Source of the DNA: Bacteroidota bacterium
GTDB lineage: Bacteria; Bacteroidota; Bacteroidia; Bacteroidales; Paludibacteraceae
Reading direction: 5' to 3'
Length of the DNA: 64,000 nucleotides
Assembly (NCBI GenBank): GCA_022708505.1
Contig: JAKIYP010000001.1
Coordinates: 1-64,000, forward strand
Each line of letters opens with the position of its first letter. The first letter of the stretch is position 1. Positions 55,276-64,000 of the stretch are shown one piece after another. The position numbers and the translations under genes were made by a program. The notes beneath the pieces are model-generated. The model was not told the DNA's origin and searched no databases. It was given only the letters and a program-made list of their open reading frames with translations.

Positions 55276-55935
55276 TTAAATGTGTAATTCTTTCAGGGCA
55301 TTCAGACGATTGAACATAACAGCCAGATGTGCATATATGGATGTATTTTGCACCACGATATTTTCCGGAACAACAATTCTGTAAGGGGTAAAATTCCAGA
55401 TTGCCTTGATACCGCCTGCCACCATTACTTCCGAAACTTCCTGTGCTTTATCTACCGGAACAGTCAATATCCCGATATTTACCCCTGTCTGTTTCTGAAG
55501 CTCAGCAAACCGTTCGATATGATGAATGGGGATGTGATTGATCGAAGTCCCCGACAATTCATATTTCACATCAAATCCGGCCATGATTTCCAGTCCGAAT
55601 TGCTCCAGTCCGTTATCATGCATCAAAGCGCCTCCCAGACTTCCAACACCAAAAAGATAGGCCTGATGAGAATTGGTAAACCCAAGAAACCTATCTAATA
55701 CAGCAACTAATTCTCTCACATCATAACCAACACGGGTTTTACCGGATATTTTCACGTACGATAAATCTTTGGCAACCATTGATGCATCAACGGAAATATT
55801 CCTGGCTATCTGTGTTGAAGAAAGATACGACTCTCCTTGTTTCAGCACTAATTTGGCATATGCAAGATACCACGGCAACCTTCTCAGGGTAGGTTCCGGC
55901 ACATGAAATTCTATTGCGCTTTTTAAATGAGGCAT
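55276..55935 (-). CDS. rex: Redox-sensing transcriptional repressor Rex
   Basis: 219 aa. An N-terminal winged helix (about 10-80) is followed by a Rossmann domain with YLFGVGSLGGALM (NADH-binding GxGxLG) and a C-terminal domain-swapped helix. It represses fermentative and respiratory genes when NADH is low. No Rex operator of the TTGTGAA-type was seen near its own start. Confidence 0.95.
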   Translation of the reverse strand: MPHLKSAIEFHVPEPTLRRLPWYLAYAKLVLKQGESYLSSTQIARNISVDASMVAKDLSYVKISGKTRVGYDVRELVAVLDRFLGFTNSHQAYLFGVGSLGGALMHDNGLEQFGLEIMAGFDVKYELSGTSINHIPIHHIERFAELQKQTGVNIGILTVPVDKAQEVSEVMVAGGIKAIWNFTPYRIVVPENIVVQNTSIYAHLAVMFNRLNALKELHI

Positions 55936-55961
55936 TTAAGTCCTAAAATAGATTTGACCTG

Positions 55962-55969
55962 CAAAAATA
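55962..55969 (-). promoter_or_regulatory. -7 box (TATTTTTG) for rex
   Basis: Minus-strand TATTTTTG, 26 bases before the rex ATG. It is divergent from the leuS promoter 15 bases away. Confidence 0.5.
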
Positions 55970-55984
55970 ATCAAATATTTTAAT

Positions 55985-55992
55985 TAATTTTG
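55985..55992 (+). promoter_or_regulatory. -7 box (TAATTTTG) for leuS
   Basis: TAATTTTG on the plus strand, 26 bases before the ATG at 56019. Confidence 0.5.
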
Positions 55993-56018
55993 CACGTTTA
56001 TTTTTTTAAAGAAATATT

Positions 56019-59000
56019 ATGGAGTACAATTTCAGCGAGATAGAAGCAAAGTGGCAGGCATACTGGAAAAATAACCAGACTTACAAAACAGATGTTGATT
56101 TACAAAAACCCAAATATTATGTATTAGACATGTTCCCCTATCCTTCCGGAGCCGGTTTACACGTGGGACATCCACTGGGATATATCGCATCTGATATCTA
56201 CAGCCGCTACAAAAGACTTCAGGGTTATAATGTTTTACATCCGATGGGATATGATGCTTATGGATTACCTGCTGAACAATACGCCATCCAAACCGGTCAA
56301 CACCCTGCTGTAACTACAGCAAAAAATATCGCCCGTTACAGAGAGCAATTGGATAAAATCGGCTTTTGCTACGACTGGGATCGCGAAATCCGCACTTGTG
56401 AACCGGATTATTATCACTGGACTCAGTGGGCTTTTATTCAAATGTTCAATCATTATTTCGATACAAAGTTGCAAAAAGCGATGCCGGTTGAGCTGTTGGT
56501 TAAGCATTTTGAAAAAAGTGGCACACAGGATATTAATGCGCATGGGACCGAAGAACTTTGTTTTACGGCATCTGAGTGGAATTCTAAATCAGAGAAAGAA
56601 CAACAGGAAATACTGCTCAACTACCGCATCGCTTACCTGGCCGACCTGAAAGTAAACTGGTGCCCGGCTCTCGGAACCGTACTCGCGAATGATGAGGTGA
56701 GCGAAGGGGTATCTATTCGCGGAGGACATCCGGTGGAACAAAAAGTTATGCGTCAGTGGAGTTTGCGGGTTTCGGCCTACGCTCAAAGACTGCTGGACGG
56801 ATTATCGAAAATCGACTGGACCGACTCGCTGAAAGAAACACAGAAGAACTGGATTGGTCGCAGCGAGGGTGCTGAGATACACCTCCCCCTGGCCCCCTCC
56901 AAAAGAGGGGGAATTGAGGGAAAACCCGTTCATTCTCAAATAATAAATTTCCAAGAAAAAGATATCCCTTTATATTATACTGCCGATAAACTTGATTGGA
57001 GCTTACTTATTGATCATGCCAAAGCGATGCGTAGCGAGCCTACTGAGTCTGAAAGCATTCTATGGGAAATGTTACGAGCCAATAAAACCGGATTTAAATT
57101 CCGCCGGCAACATCCTGTCGATAAATTTATACCCGATTTTGTTTGCATTGAAAAGAAATTGATTGTTGAAGTTGATGGCGATTATCATTTTACCGAAGAA
57201 CAGATTGAACTTGATAAAGCGAGAACACACATACTGGAATTATCCGGATATAAAATGCTTCGTTTCACTAATGATGAAGTAAAATCGACACCGCATTTCG
57301 TAATTGAGAAAATCAAAAGTGAGCTGACAAAAGAGAACTCAAATGATTCGGAAGGCCAGAATCATTCTGCAACTTCCCCCTCCCTCGGAGGGGGCCAGGG
57401 GGAGGTGATTGTCTTTACTACCCGTGCGGATACCATATACGGTGTTACATTCATAGTGCTCGCTCCTGAAAGCGAGTTGGTTGAAACATGCACCACTCCT
57501 GAACAAGCAGCAGAAGTACAAGCCTATATCGATACAACAAAGAAGCGAACCGAACGGGAAAGAATCGCCGACCGTCGCGTTACCGGGGTTTTTTCAGGCT
57601 CTTACGCTATCAATCCGGTCAGTGGAACAGAAATTCCGATCTGGATTTCGGATTATGTGCTGGCCGGATATGGAACCGGTGCTATCATGGCGGTACCTGC
57701 ACACGACAGTCGCGACTATGCTTTTGCCAAACACTTCAACCTGCCGATTATCCCATTAATTGAAGGTTGCGATGTGTCTGAAGAAAGTTTTGATGCAAAA
57801 GAAGGCATCATGATGAATTCAGGTTTTCTGAACGGCTTAACGGTTAAAGAAGCCATTGAAAAAGCAAAAACTTATGTAGAAGAAAAAGGAATCGGCAGAA
57901 TCAAGGTAAATTTCCGCCTACGTGATGCCATTTTCAGTCGCCAGCGTTACTGGGGTGAGCCCTTCCCTGTTTACTACAAAGACGATATGCCCTACATGCT
58001 CGATGAGAGCAAATTACCATTGATACTTCCTGAGGTGGATAAATTCCTGCCGACTGAAAAAGGGGAACCACCATTAGGCAGGGCAAAAAACTGGCATACA
58101 GCAGATGGTTTTCCATTGGAATTATGTACCATGCCCGGATTTGCCGGTTCGTCTGCATACTACCTGCGCTACATGGATCCCAAAAACGACAAGGCATTGG
58201 TTAGCAAGGAAGCGAACGAATACTGGCGCAATGTCGATTTATATATCGGTGGGACGGAACATGCAACCGGTCACCTTGTTTACAGCCGTTTCTGGAATAA
58301 ATTCCTGTTTGATCTTGGATTGGTTTGTGAGGATGAACCGTTTAAGAAACTGATTAATCAGGGAATGATTCAGGGACGGAGTAATTTTGTGTACAGGGTG
58401 AAGCACCCCCTTCCAACCTCCCCCGAAGGGGGAGGAGATACGCACTCCTCAAGTACGCAAAGCCCTGAAAGTGCGCTCACTCCTCCCCCTTCGGGGGAGG
58501 TCGGGAGGGGGTCGGGGTGCTTTGTTTCTCTCGGCTTAAAAGACCAATACGACACTACTCCAATCCACGTCGATGTTAATATCGTTTCAAATGATATACT
58601 GGATATTGAAAAGTTCCGTTCCTGGCGTCCGGAATTTGCAGATGCTGAATTCATCCTTGAAGATGGAAAATACATTTGCGGATGGGCAGTTGAAAAGATG
58701 TCTAAGTCCATGTTTAACGTGGTGAATCCGGATGATATCGTGGAAAGATACGGAGCCGATACCCTGCGCTTGTATGAGATGTTTCTGGGTCCGCTCGAAC
58801 AATCGAAACCATGGGATACCAACGGCATTGATGGAGTGCACCGCTTCCTGAAACGCCTCTGGGCGCTGTTCTATAAAGAGGGTGAATCGTTACTCAACGA
58901 GGATCAACCTTCAGCAGAAGAACTCAAAATTTTGCACAAGACAATAAAAAAGATTACTTTCGACATCGAGAACTTTTCATTCAACACATCTGTTTCTGCT

Positions 59001-59375
59001 TTTATGATTTGCGTGAATGAATTGTCGGCGCTTAAATGCAGCAAAAAAGCAATTTTGGAACCTTTAGTGATTTTACTGGCTCCATTTGCACCGCATATCG
59101 CGGAGGAACTGTATCATGCGCTTGGACATACCGGCACTGTTTGTGATGCCGCATTTCCGGTTTGCAATGAAGCATTCTTAGTTGAATCGACCGTGAAATA
59201 TCCGATTTCATTCAACGGGAAAGTAAGGTTTACACTGGAACTTCCGGCCGACATGAACAAGGCGGATGTGGAAAAAGAAGCGCTGGAAAACGAAAATACG
59301 ATTAAACAACTGAACGGAGCAACCATTAAAAAGGTGATTGTGGTACCCGGGAAGATTGTGAATATAGTTATTTAG
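56019..59375 (+). CDS. leuS: Leucyl-tRNA synthetase with two in-frame mobile insertions
   Basis: 1118 aa where about 920-940 aa is expected. All LeuRS parts are present: HVGH (48-51), [10 protein letters not shown] leading into the CP1 editing domain, [11 protein letters not shown] and [19 protein letters not shown] of the editing site, the KMSKS loop at 893-897 and the anticodon-binding C-terminus. The excess comes from residues 288-463, a DUF559 nuclease domain with flanking repeat peptides, and residues 796-834, a Pro/Gly/Ser-rich peptide. Both sit in loops and keep the frame, so the enzyme is probably active. On comparison with E. coli LeuRS, about 12 residues of a hairpin seem missing at the first site. 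Confidence 0.95.
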   Translation: MEYNFSEIEAKWQAYWKNNQTYKTDVDLQKPKYYVLDMFPYPSGAGLHVGHPLGYIASDIYSRYKRLQGYNVLHPMGYDAYGLPAEQYAIQTGQHPAVTTAKNIARYREQLDKIGFCYDWDREIRTCEPDYYHWTQWAFIQMFNHYFDTKLQKAMPVELLVKHFEKSGTQDINAHGTEELCFTASEWNSKSEKEQQEILLNYRIAYLADLKVNWCPALGTVLANDEVSEGVSIRGGHPVEQKVMRQWSLRVSAYAQRLLDGLSKIDWTDSLKETQKNWIGRSEGAEIHLPLAPSKRGGIEGKPVHSQIINFQEKDIPLYYTADKLDWSLLIDHAKAMRSEPTESESILWEMLRANKTGFKFRRQHPVDKFIPDFVCIEKKLIVEVDGDYHFTEEQIELDKARTHILELSGYKMLRFTNDEVKSTPHFVIEKIKSELTKENSNDSEGQNHSATSPSLGGGQGEVIVFTTRADTIYGVTFIVLAPESELVETCTTPEQAAEVQAYIDTTKKRTERERIADRRVTGVFSGSYAINPVSGTEIPIWISDYVLAGYGTGAIMAVPAHDSRDYAFAKHFNLPIIPLIEGCDVSEESFDAKEGIMMNSGFLNGLTVKEAIEKAKTYVEEKGIGRIKVNFRLRDAIFSRQRYWGEPFPVYYKDDMPYMLDESKLPLILPEVDKFLPTEKGEPPLGRAKNWHTADGFPLELCTMPGFAGSSAYYLRYMDPKNDKALVSKEANEYWRNVDLYIGGTEHATGHLVYSRFWNKFLFDLGLVCEDEPFKKLINQGMIQGRSNFVYRVKHPLPTSPEGGGDTHSSSTQSPESALTPPPSGEVGRGSGCFVSLGLKDQYDTTPIHVDVNIVSNDILDIEKFRSWRPEFADAEFILEDGKYICGWAVEKMSKSMFNVVNPDDIVERYGADTLRLYEMFLGPLEQSKPWDTNGIDGVHRFLKRLWALFYKEGESLLNEDQPSAEELKILHKTIKKITFDIENFSFNTSVSAFMICVNELSALKCSKKAILEPLVILLAPFAPHIAEELYHALGHTGTVCDAAFPVCNEAFLVESTVKYPISFNGKVRFTLELPADMNKADVEKEALENENTIKQLNGATIKKVIVVPGKIVNIVI
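56880..57407 (+). mobile_element. 528-bp inverted-repeat element encoding a DUF559/Vsr-like nuclease domain, inside leuS
   Basis: Perfect 21-bp terminal inverted repeats (56880-56900 and 57387-57407; the left arm begins CACCTCCCCCTGGCCCC), each followed inward by a short C/G-rich palindrome. The length is 528 = 3 x 176, starting and ending on codon boundaries. The inner protein has [20 protein letters not shown] and [19 protein letters not shown], giving the DUF559 motif D-x10-E-x-D-G-x2-H (Asp373, Glu384, Asp386, His390 of the fusion). The nuclease has no stop of its own, so it is made only as part of LeuRS unless the internal ATG 57027 is used. Confidence 0.9.
58401..58522. mobile_element. 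GC-rich inverted-repeat element (MITE-like) inserted in frame in leuS
   Basis: Ends AAGCACCCC (58401) and GGGGTGCTT (to 58522) are inverted. Nested inside are two copies of the hairpin CCTCCCCCGAAGGGGGAGG in inverted orientation (left 58418-58436, right near 58481-58500). Codons 796-834 (58404-58520, 117 bp) form an extra peptide [11 protein letters not shown]...GRGSGC between YRVK and [10 protein letters not shown], where other Bacteroidales LeuRS have only a few residues. It has no gene of its own. Its outline (C-rich arm, then CCCCC/GGGGG hairpin) resembles the ends of the DUF559 element. Confidence 0.82.
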
Positions 59376-59416
59376 CGGAAAGCGGAGAGCTAAAAACGAA
59401 TAGCGAATAGTGGAGG
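59375..59416. repeat. Degenerate 7-bp tandem array directly after leuS
   Basis: Heptamers GCGGAAA, GCGGAGA, GCTAAAA, ACGAATA, GCGAATA, GTGGAGG begin at the last base of the leuS stop codon. Confidence 0.78.
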
Positions 59417-59445
59417 GTTGAATGACCAAGTGCAAATTAAGAGAA

Positions 59446-59523
59446 GGTTGCCACGTCGTTCACTTTGTGAACTCCTCGCAATGACAGACTGGCAACCGTA
59501 GACCGTAGACTGTAGACTTTTGA
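59446..59523. repeat. Hairpin repeat followed by a GTAGAC heptamer array
   Basis: GGTTGCCA (59446-59453) pairs with TGGCAACC (59490-59497), enclosing the inner hairpin GTTCAC-TTT-GTGAAC (59458-59472) and CTCGCAATGACAG, a motif seen in dispersed repeats of many bacteria. It is followed by heptamers CCGTAGA twice, CTGTAGA, CTTTTGA (59496-59523), ending 8 bases before the yitT start. Confidence 0.7.
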
Positions 59524-59530
59524 CAATATT

Positions 59531-60415
59531 ATGACATTACAATCAAGCACCAAACAAACCTGGATCAGCATACGTCAGTATGTCCTGATTACCTTCGGTT
59601 TATTCCTTTATGCAATTGCATGGAAGGGCTTGCTGATTCCACACCAGATAACGGGTGGAGGGGTTACCGGTGTCGGGGCTTTGCTTTTTTACGCGACTGG
59701 CATCCCCATTTCAGCTACTTACCTGACTATCAACCTGATATTACTTATCGTAGCTTATAAAACCGTCGGCAAACAGTTCAGCGTTCGAACCGTGATAGGC
59801 GTGGGGATTCTGACATTCTTTTTAAGCGTTATACCTGAATTTCCCCGGGGAACTTTTGTACAGGAAAGTGAAAGTTTCATGGCTTGTGTGCTGGGTGGCT
59901 TAATCATGGGAAGTGGAATCGGACTTATTTTCATCAACAATGGCAGTTCGGGAGGTACTGACATCATTGCCAAGGTCATTAACACACACCGCAACATAAC
60001 CCTTGGCAGAGCGTTGTTGTACACCGATGTATTAATCATTTCGTCTTCTTATTTTCTGGAATTCGGCAGCTTAGAGAAAATCGTTTACGGACTTACCACC
60101 TTAGCTGTTTCAACTGTGGCTGTCGACATGGTTGTAAACGGGGTTAGGCAATCGGTACAGTTCTTTATTTTTTCGAAGAAATACGATGAAATTGCCAACA
60201 GGATTAACTCGGAACTGCACAGAGGGGTAACCATTTTAGATGGCACAGGTTGGTATTCAAAAGAACCGGTCAAGGTTATTACCGTGCTGGCAAGAAAGAA
60301 TCAGTCGGTAGCTATTTTCAGAATCGTAAAGGAAATTGACCCCAACGCGTTTGTATCTCAATCTTCAGTAATCGGGGTGTATGGAGAGGGATTCGATGTA
60401 ATCAAATCGAAATAA
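59531..60415 (+). CDS. YitT family membrane protein (DUF161 + DUF2179)
   Basis: 294 aa with five or six membrane helices (residues 15-205; GGGVTGVGALLFYATGIPIS and NNGSSGGTDIIAKVINTH are typical) and a C-terminal DUF2179 domain (about 225-290, RGVTILDGTGWYSKEPVKVI) related to PII-like regulators. The transported compound is not known for the family. It stands between leuS repeats and a polysaccharide locus, with no evident link to either. Confidence 0.9.
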   Translation: MTLQSSTKQTWISIRQYVLITFGLFLYAIAWKGLLIPHQITGGGVTGVGALLFYATGIPISATYLTINLILLIVAYKTVGKQFSVRTVIGVGILTFFLSVIPEFPRGTFVQESESFMACVLGGLIMGSGIGLIFINNGSSGGTDIIAKVINTHRNITLGRALLYTDVLIISSSYFLEFGSLEKIVYGLTTLAVSTVAVDMVVNGVRQSVQFFIFSKKYDEIANRINSELHRGVTILDGTGWYSKEPVKVITVLARKNQSVAIFRIVKEIDPNAFVSQSSVIGVYGEGFDVIKSK

Positions 60416-60457
60416 AGACAGGATTTACCAAAGCTCTGGAGAAAATAATCAACAATA

Positions 60458-61909
60458 ATGAGTGATAATTTCAAAAAAAACATGATTGGTGCCCTCACCT
60501 GGAGTTCGGTGAATATCTTTGGCGTGCAATCGGTTCAATTGATTATTGGCATTATCCTGGCCAGGGTCCTGATGCCCGAGGATTTCGGGTTAGTGGGTAT
60601 TCTGTTTGTCTTTTTCGGGTTATCAACTGTACTCATCGATGGTGGATTTGGACAAGGACTGATAAAAAAACCAGATGCCAACAAAGAGGATTTCAGCACC
60701 GTTTTCTTTTTAAACATCTTTCTGTCGATCCTGTTGTACATTATATTGTTTTTTTCTGCTCCTCTGATAGCCGCATTTTTCTCTCAGCCGGATTTAATTT
60801 CACTGGCCAGGGTTGCTTTTCTTGCTGTGCTTATATTTCCTTTGTACCAAACCCAGCAAATACAATTACTCAGGAAACTAAACTACAAGAAGCTGGCATC
60901 AGTGAATATTGGCAGCGTGGGGTTGAGCGGTGCAATTGCCGTTGTCATGGCGGTTAACGACTACGGCGTATGGTCACTGGTCTATCAGCAACTGCTGTTT
61001 CACTTTTTCAGGTTTGTTTTTTTCACGCTGCAAAACCGTTGGAAACCTGCTTTGACATTCAAATCTGCAACCATTCGGGAATTGTGGCGATTTACCTTAC
61101 CCCTGCTCGGACAATCGTTGCTAAACGTCATTTTTAACCAGATTTACATCGTGATCATCGGGCGGTTCTACCCCATCGGGCAGGTGGGTTATTTTACCCA
61201 GGCAAACAAATACAGTGAAACAGTCAATGCCGCCACGCAGAACATTCTTTCGATGGGGACCTTCCCCTCTTTTACGAAAATCCAGGACGATAAAGAGCGC
61301 TTGCTACGTGTTTACAAAAGACTCATTTCTTCCGTTTCGATGATAACTTTTCCGTTGGTAGTTTTTTTGATTGTAGCAGCCGAACCCATTGTTGTAACGC
61401 TCATCTCTGAAAAATGGTTGCCCTCGGTTGTGTTATTACAGTTGTTATTACTTGCCAATATCTTCAACCCGCAATATACCATCAATATCAACATCCTGAA
61501 TGCAACAGGAGCATCCGGCACCACACTGAAACTTGAAATAATCAAAAAATCCCTGATTATGGTTTCAATTTTAGCATGTTTTAGTTTCGGGATCGAAGCC
61601 ATGCTTGCTGGATTTGTAGCAGCAAATGTACTGGCTTACGTGATTTCGATGGTATCGATTAAGAAGGTGTTGAAACATTACTACAGGCATCAGATAGGGG
61701 ATGTGATTCAGAAACTGATAATAGCAATTATCTTAGGAGTATTAGTTGGGTTCTACAACTATATTTCACTTGGATATTTCGTTAAATTGCTTGTACAAGG
61801 GATTTCATATATTATACTATATCTTTGCGCGATTAAACTGTTTTATCCGGAAAATTTCAAAGAAATAAAAGCACTAACCTCAATAAATAAAAACCAGCAT
61901 GAATTTTAG
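60458..61909 (+). CDS. Polysaccharide flippase (MOP superfamily, Wzx-like)
   Basis: 483 aa with about 12-14 membrane helices. The start NMIGALTWSSVNIFGVQSVQ and ILARVLMPEDFGLVGI are typical of lipopolysaccharide-type flippases that move undecaprenyl-linked sugar units across the inner membrane. It overlaps the following methyltransferase gene by 11 bases and opens a surface-polysaccharide group that continues past the right edge. Confidence 0.92.
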   Translation: MSDNFKKNMIGALTWSSVNIFGVQSVQLIIGIILARVLMPEDFGLVGILFVFFGLSTVLIDGGFGQGLIKKPDANKEDFSTVFFLNIFLSILLYIILFFSAPLIAAFFSQPDLISLARVAFLAVLIFPLYQTQQIQLLRKLNYKKLASVNIGSVGLSGAIAVVMAVNDYGVWSLVYQQLLFHFFRFVFFTLQNRWKPALTFKSATIRELWRFTLPLLGQSLLNVIFNQIYIVIIGRFYPIGQVGYFTQANKYSETVNAATQNILSMGTFPSFTKIQDDKERLLRVYKRLISSVSMITFPLVVFLIVAAEPIVVTLISEKWLPSVVLLQLLLLANIFNPQYTININILNATGASGTTLKLEIIKKSLIMVSILACFSFGIEAMLAGFVAANVLAYVISMVSIKKVLKHYYRHQIGDVIQKLIIAIILGVLVGFYNYISLGYFVKLLVQGISYIILYLCAIKLFYPENFKEIKALTSINKNQHEF

Positions 61910-62642
61910 TGAAGAAATAAATCAATATCTTAAAGGAAAGCTATTTTCAAATGCACTTTATGTAAACTTCTCTCCAAATAAATTTTTATTGCAATCAAGA
62001 ATAAAAAAAATATCAGGAATAGTAAAAGATAAGAATATTATTCATTTGGGCTGCGCTGATCATTTGGACCTGATAGAATACAAAATGAAACGCGGGAAGT
62101 GGTTACATGGGCTACTGATTGAAACCACAAATCAATGCATCGGCATCGACATCAACAGTGAAGCAATCAATTACCTGAAAGAAAAACACAATATCCCCAA
62201 TATATATTGTAAAAATATTGAAGACGATAATGATATTGAAGGGATTTTAGGAGATACAAAATGGGATTTTCTCCTCTTGGGGGAAATTATTGAACACATG
62301 AATAATCCGGTAGCATTTTTACAGCATCTACACGAGAAATTCAAAGGCAAAACAGACAGAATCATCATTACCGCTCCAAACGTTTACAATATTTTTAACG
62401 CAAAAAAAATACGCAAAAACATGGAAGTTATCAATACAGATCACCGGTATTGGTTTTCACCTTACACATTAACAAAGGTTGTAATGGAAAGTGGTTTTAG
62501 TGACTGTGATTTGTGTTTTGTTGAACATGTAAAGCTACCATTAATAACAGAAGTACGAAAACAAATTTATAAGATACTAAAAAGACCTCTGTACCTCAAT
62601 GCTTCTTATTATTCAACTTTAGTAATAGTTGCAAAATTCTGA
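61899..62642 (+). CDS. Class I SAM-dependent methyltransferase
   Basis: 247 aa. Motif I is NIIHLGCADHLDLIEYK (Cys-Ala in place of the usual G-x-G), the acidic residue after strand two is in CIGIDINSEAI, and motif post-I is WDFLLLGEIIEHMNNP. Overlap with the flippase gene suggests methylation of a sugar or lipid carrier intermediate; the target is unknown. The gene is visibly more AT-rich than the flippase. Confidence 0.85.
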   Translation: MNFSEEINQYLKGKLFSNALYVNFSPNKFLLQSRIKKISGIVKDKNIIHLGCADHLDLIEYKMKRGKWLHGLLIETTNQCIGIDINSEAINYLKEKHNIPNIYCKNIEDDNDIEGILGDTKWDFLLLGEIIEHMNNPVAFLQHLHEKFKGKTDRIIITAPNVYNIFNAKKIRKNMEVINTDHRYWFSPYTLTKVVMESGFSDCDLCFVEHVKLPLITEVRKQIYKILKRPLYLNASYYSTLVIVAKF

Positions 62643-62658
62643 TTTACGTGTATTGATT

Positions 62659-63867
62659 TTAAAAATCCTTTAAGAGCTGTATAAAAGCGTGATAGTTTTG
62701 TTCAGCATTGAAATTTTGTTCCCAATGTTCGCGAGCATTTTCACGTAAAGTAACGTTATTCTTCTGAACAAACTCTTGGATCATATCAGCAAGAAATGCC
62801 TCATCAATTCTTGATGGTAAGAGAATTCCATTACTGTTGTTTACTAATTCAGATACACCTCCAACATCCGTCGCCATTGCCGGAATACCAAAAGACATGG
62901 CTTCCATTATTGAGACCGGAATACCCTCAGTACTACTCACGTTGATAAACAAATCAATATAATTCTCCTGATAGAACTTAATCACTTCTTCGTTTGTTTT
63001 TAGTCCTAACCAGTTCACTTCAATATTGTCAGGCAATTCATAACTCATTGCTTGTAATACAGAACGCAACGGTCCATCACCGATGTGAGTCCATTTTATT
63101 TTGAATTCAATCAAATGTAAAGCCTTAATTATTAATTGTATTCGCTTAATCTCTACTAAATTAGAACAACTAACCAAGTGAAAACAGTCTACATCTGTAC
63201 GATTTATCAGATTTACACCTTGATCCAGAACTCCAAGTCTTGAAACAAATATTTTATTTTCATTCACCAATTGCGGGTATTTACCCAATAAGTAACGACG
63301 ACCGTAATCTGAGATGGTAATAAACTTATCAATTGAGGGAAAAACGTAACGACGAAAAGGTATATAACTGGCTTTAACCTCTTCATATAGATCACTTCCG
63401 TGAAAACGAACAACAATCGTTGAAGAATATTTTTGTTTCAATACAGGAGCCAACATGACCGATTTATCACCCCAATAGAAATATAGAATATCATTTTTTT
63501 TAGGATTGATATGCTGCCTCTTATAAATACATCTGAAACGAAAAAGGAACGTGAAAAATTCCCATGTTTTTTTAGAGTCTTTATATGGCTTACTAATTTT
63601 CCACTCGGTAAGTGCAAACATAATGGGCGAAAGGTTACATAATCCGGATAAGATAAACTTTAATCTATCTTTTTTTGTGTCTACTGAAAGTAACGGTTTT
63701 AGTATTATTACATTTGGAGGTACTTCTCTAATATTTTTATCTGCCTGTAGTGGAATTATGAAGACTGACTGAAAATTATCGGCTAAGTACTTAATTTCAT
63801 TCATCAAAAAAGTTTCACCATTTCCATAAGGAAATGTATTTGTAAAAAGATATATATTTCTTTCCAT
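62659..63867 (-). CDS. Family 4 glycosyltransferase
   Basis: 402 aa, GT-B fold. The C-terminal nucleotide-sugar domain has VNVSSTEGIPVSIMEAMSFGIPAMATDVGGVSEL (quoted in part as SSTEGIPVSIMEAMSFGIPA), the E-x7-E motif of GT4 enzymes, and THIGDGPLRSVLQAM. The N-terminus begins with NIYLFTNTFPYGNGETFL. It converges on the methyltransferase gene with 16 bases between. Donor sugar is unknown. AT-rich, as often in polysaccharide loci. Confidence 0.9.
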   Translation of the reverse strand: MERNIYLFTNTFPYGNGETFLMNEIKYLADNFQSVFIIPLQADKNIREVPPNVIILKPLLSVDTKKDRLKFILSGLCNLSPIMFALTEWKISKPYKDSKKTWEFFTFLFRFRCIYKRQHINPKKNDILYFYWGDKSVMLAPVLKQKYSSTIVVRFHGSDLYEEVKASYIPFRRYVFPSIDKFITISDYGRRYLLGKYPQLVNENKIFVSRLGVLDQGVNLINRTDVDCFHLVSCSNLVEIKRIQLIIKALHLIEFKIKWTHIGDGPLRSVLQAMSYELPDNIEVNWLGLKTNEEVIKFYQENYIDLFINVSSTEGIPVSIMEAMSFGIPAMATDVGGVSELVNNSNGILLPSRIDEAFLADMIQEFVQKNNVTLRENAREHWEQNFNAEQNYHAFIQLLKDF

Positions 63868-63890
63868 ACTTTCTTGATTATATTTACATA

Positions 63891-64000
63891 TTACATTTCC
63901 AACACCTCTCCAACCGCCCTTTCCGCAGCCTTCCCTTTTCCATACAAATCAACACCGAAATCCGACTGTTTATTACTGAAATACCGAAACGCATCCAGCA
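63891..64000 (-). CDS. Probable UDP-N-acetylglucosamine 2-epimerase, C-terminal fragment
   Basis: The last 35 codons before TAA at 63891; the rest lies beyond the right edge. The ending VDLYGKGKAAERAVGEVLEM resembles the (N)xYGdGxAaxRI end of hydrolysing or non-hydrolysing UDP-GlcNAc 2-epimerases, which fits the polysaccharide context. Identification is tentative because only the tail is visible. Confidence 0.5.
   Translation of the reverse strand, partial: LDAFRYFSNKQSDFGVDLYGKGKAAERAVGEVLEM

Noticed and set aside
55936..56018. Rex operator between rex and leuS
   Set aside because: No TTGTGAA-type inverted repeat is found; only two divergent -7 boxes are visible.
56880..57407. Intein in leuS
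   Set aside because: The insert has no Cys/Ser at its first position, no block B or HN ending, and its ends are DNA inverted repeats. Protein splicing is not supported.
56019..59375. leuS as a broken pseudogene
   Set aside because: Despite two insertions the frame is continuous for 1118 codons and all catalytic and editing motifs are intact.

Overview
The window comes from a Bacteroidota genome, most likely order Bacteroidales. Three kinds of evidence agree. Many genes are preceded by the Bacteroidetes promoter -7 box TAnnTTTG, twice with a perfect TTTG element exactly 19 bases upstream. The window carries type IX secretion genes (porU, porV). It also has typical Bacteroidales arrangements: a FeoA-FeoB fusion, a V-type ATPase operon with a DUF2764 gene, and a DUF3822-rsmD module. 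The genus cannot be named from the sequence.

Layout. 1-4994 (minus): a partial OmpA/TPR lipoprotein, then an envelope and isoprenoid group (M23-like protein, dxr, rseP). 5216-13264 (minus): the V-type ATPase operon ntpE-DUF2764-ntpA-ntpB-ntpD-ntpI-ntpK, interrupted between ntpB and ntpD by an inverted-repeat cassette encoding a four-helix-bundle protein. 13479-18962 (plus): a beta-barrel protein with a stop codon inside its signal peptide, two tandem tRNA-Lys genes (minus), a CorC/GldE-type membrane protein, a PpiD-like chaperone and rlmN. 18940-21132 (minus): a RelA-type ppGpp synthetase. 21447-27385 (plus): a pilin-like protein, DUF3822, rsmD, then (after tRNA-Pro on minus) a HAD phosphatase, hisD and hisC. 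27550-42710 (almost all minus): a TonB receptor with a His-rich partner, fmt, glycosyltransferase, ComEA-like protein, nadB, cstA, feoAB and gap. 42968-44427 (plus): DUF3127 and mnmA. 44435-55935 (minus): PagL-like protein with lpxB, comM-like gene, ahpC, ispF-porV-porU, a fumarylacetoacetase-family gene and rex. 56019-64000: leuS, yitT, then the edge of a surface-polysaccharide locus (flippase, methyltransferase, GT4, probable UDP-GlcNAc 2-epimerase).

The most striking feature is small inverted-repeat elements that have invaded genes and operons without breaking them. leuS (1118 codons) holds two in-frame insertions. The first is exactly 528 bp (176 codons), bounded by a perfect 21-bp terminal inverted repeat, and encodes a complete DUF559/Vsr-like nuclease domain inside the editing domain. 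The second is a 39-codon GC-rich palindromic element before the KMSKS loop. The V-ATPase operon carries a 490-bp cassette bounded by a perfect 25-bp inverted repeat. Several non-coding inverted-repeat elements and at least six intergenic regions with degenerate 7-bp tandem arrays show that repeats are active in this genome.

Other points: the V-ATPase K subunit keeps every residue of the Enterococcus hirae Na+ site, suggesting a sodium-coupled enzyme; the RelA-type protein and the M23-like protein have lost key catalytic residues; and a PagL-like lipid A deacylase fused to a second barrel lies directly behind lpxB.
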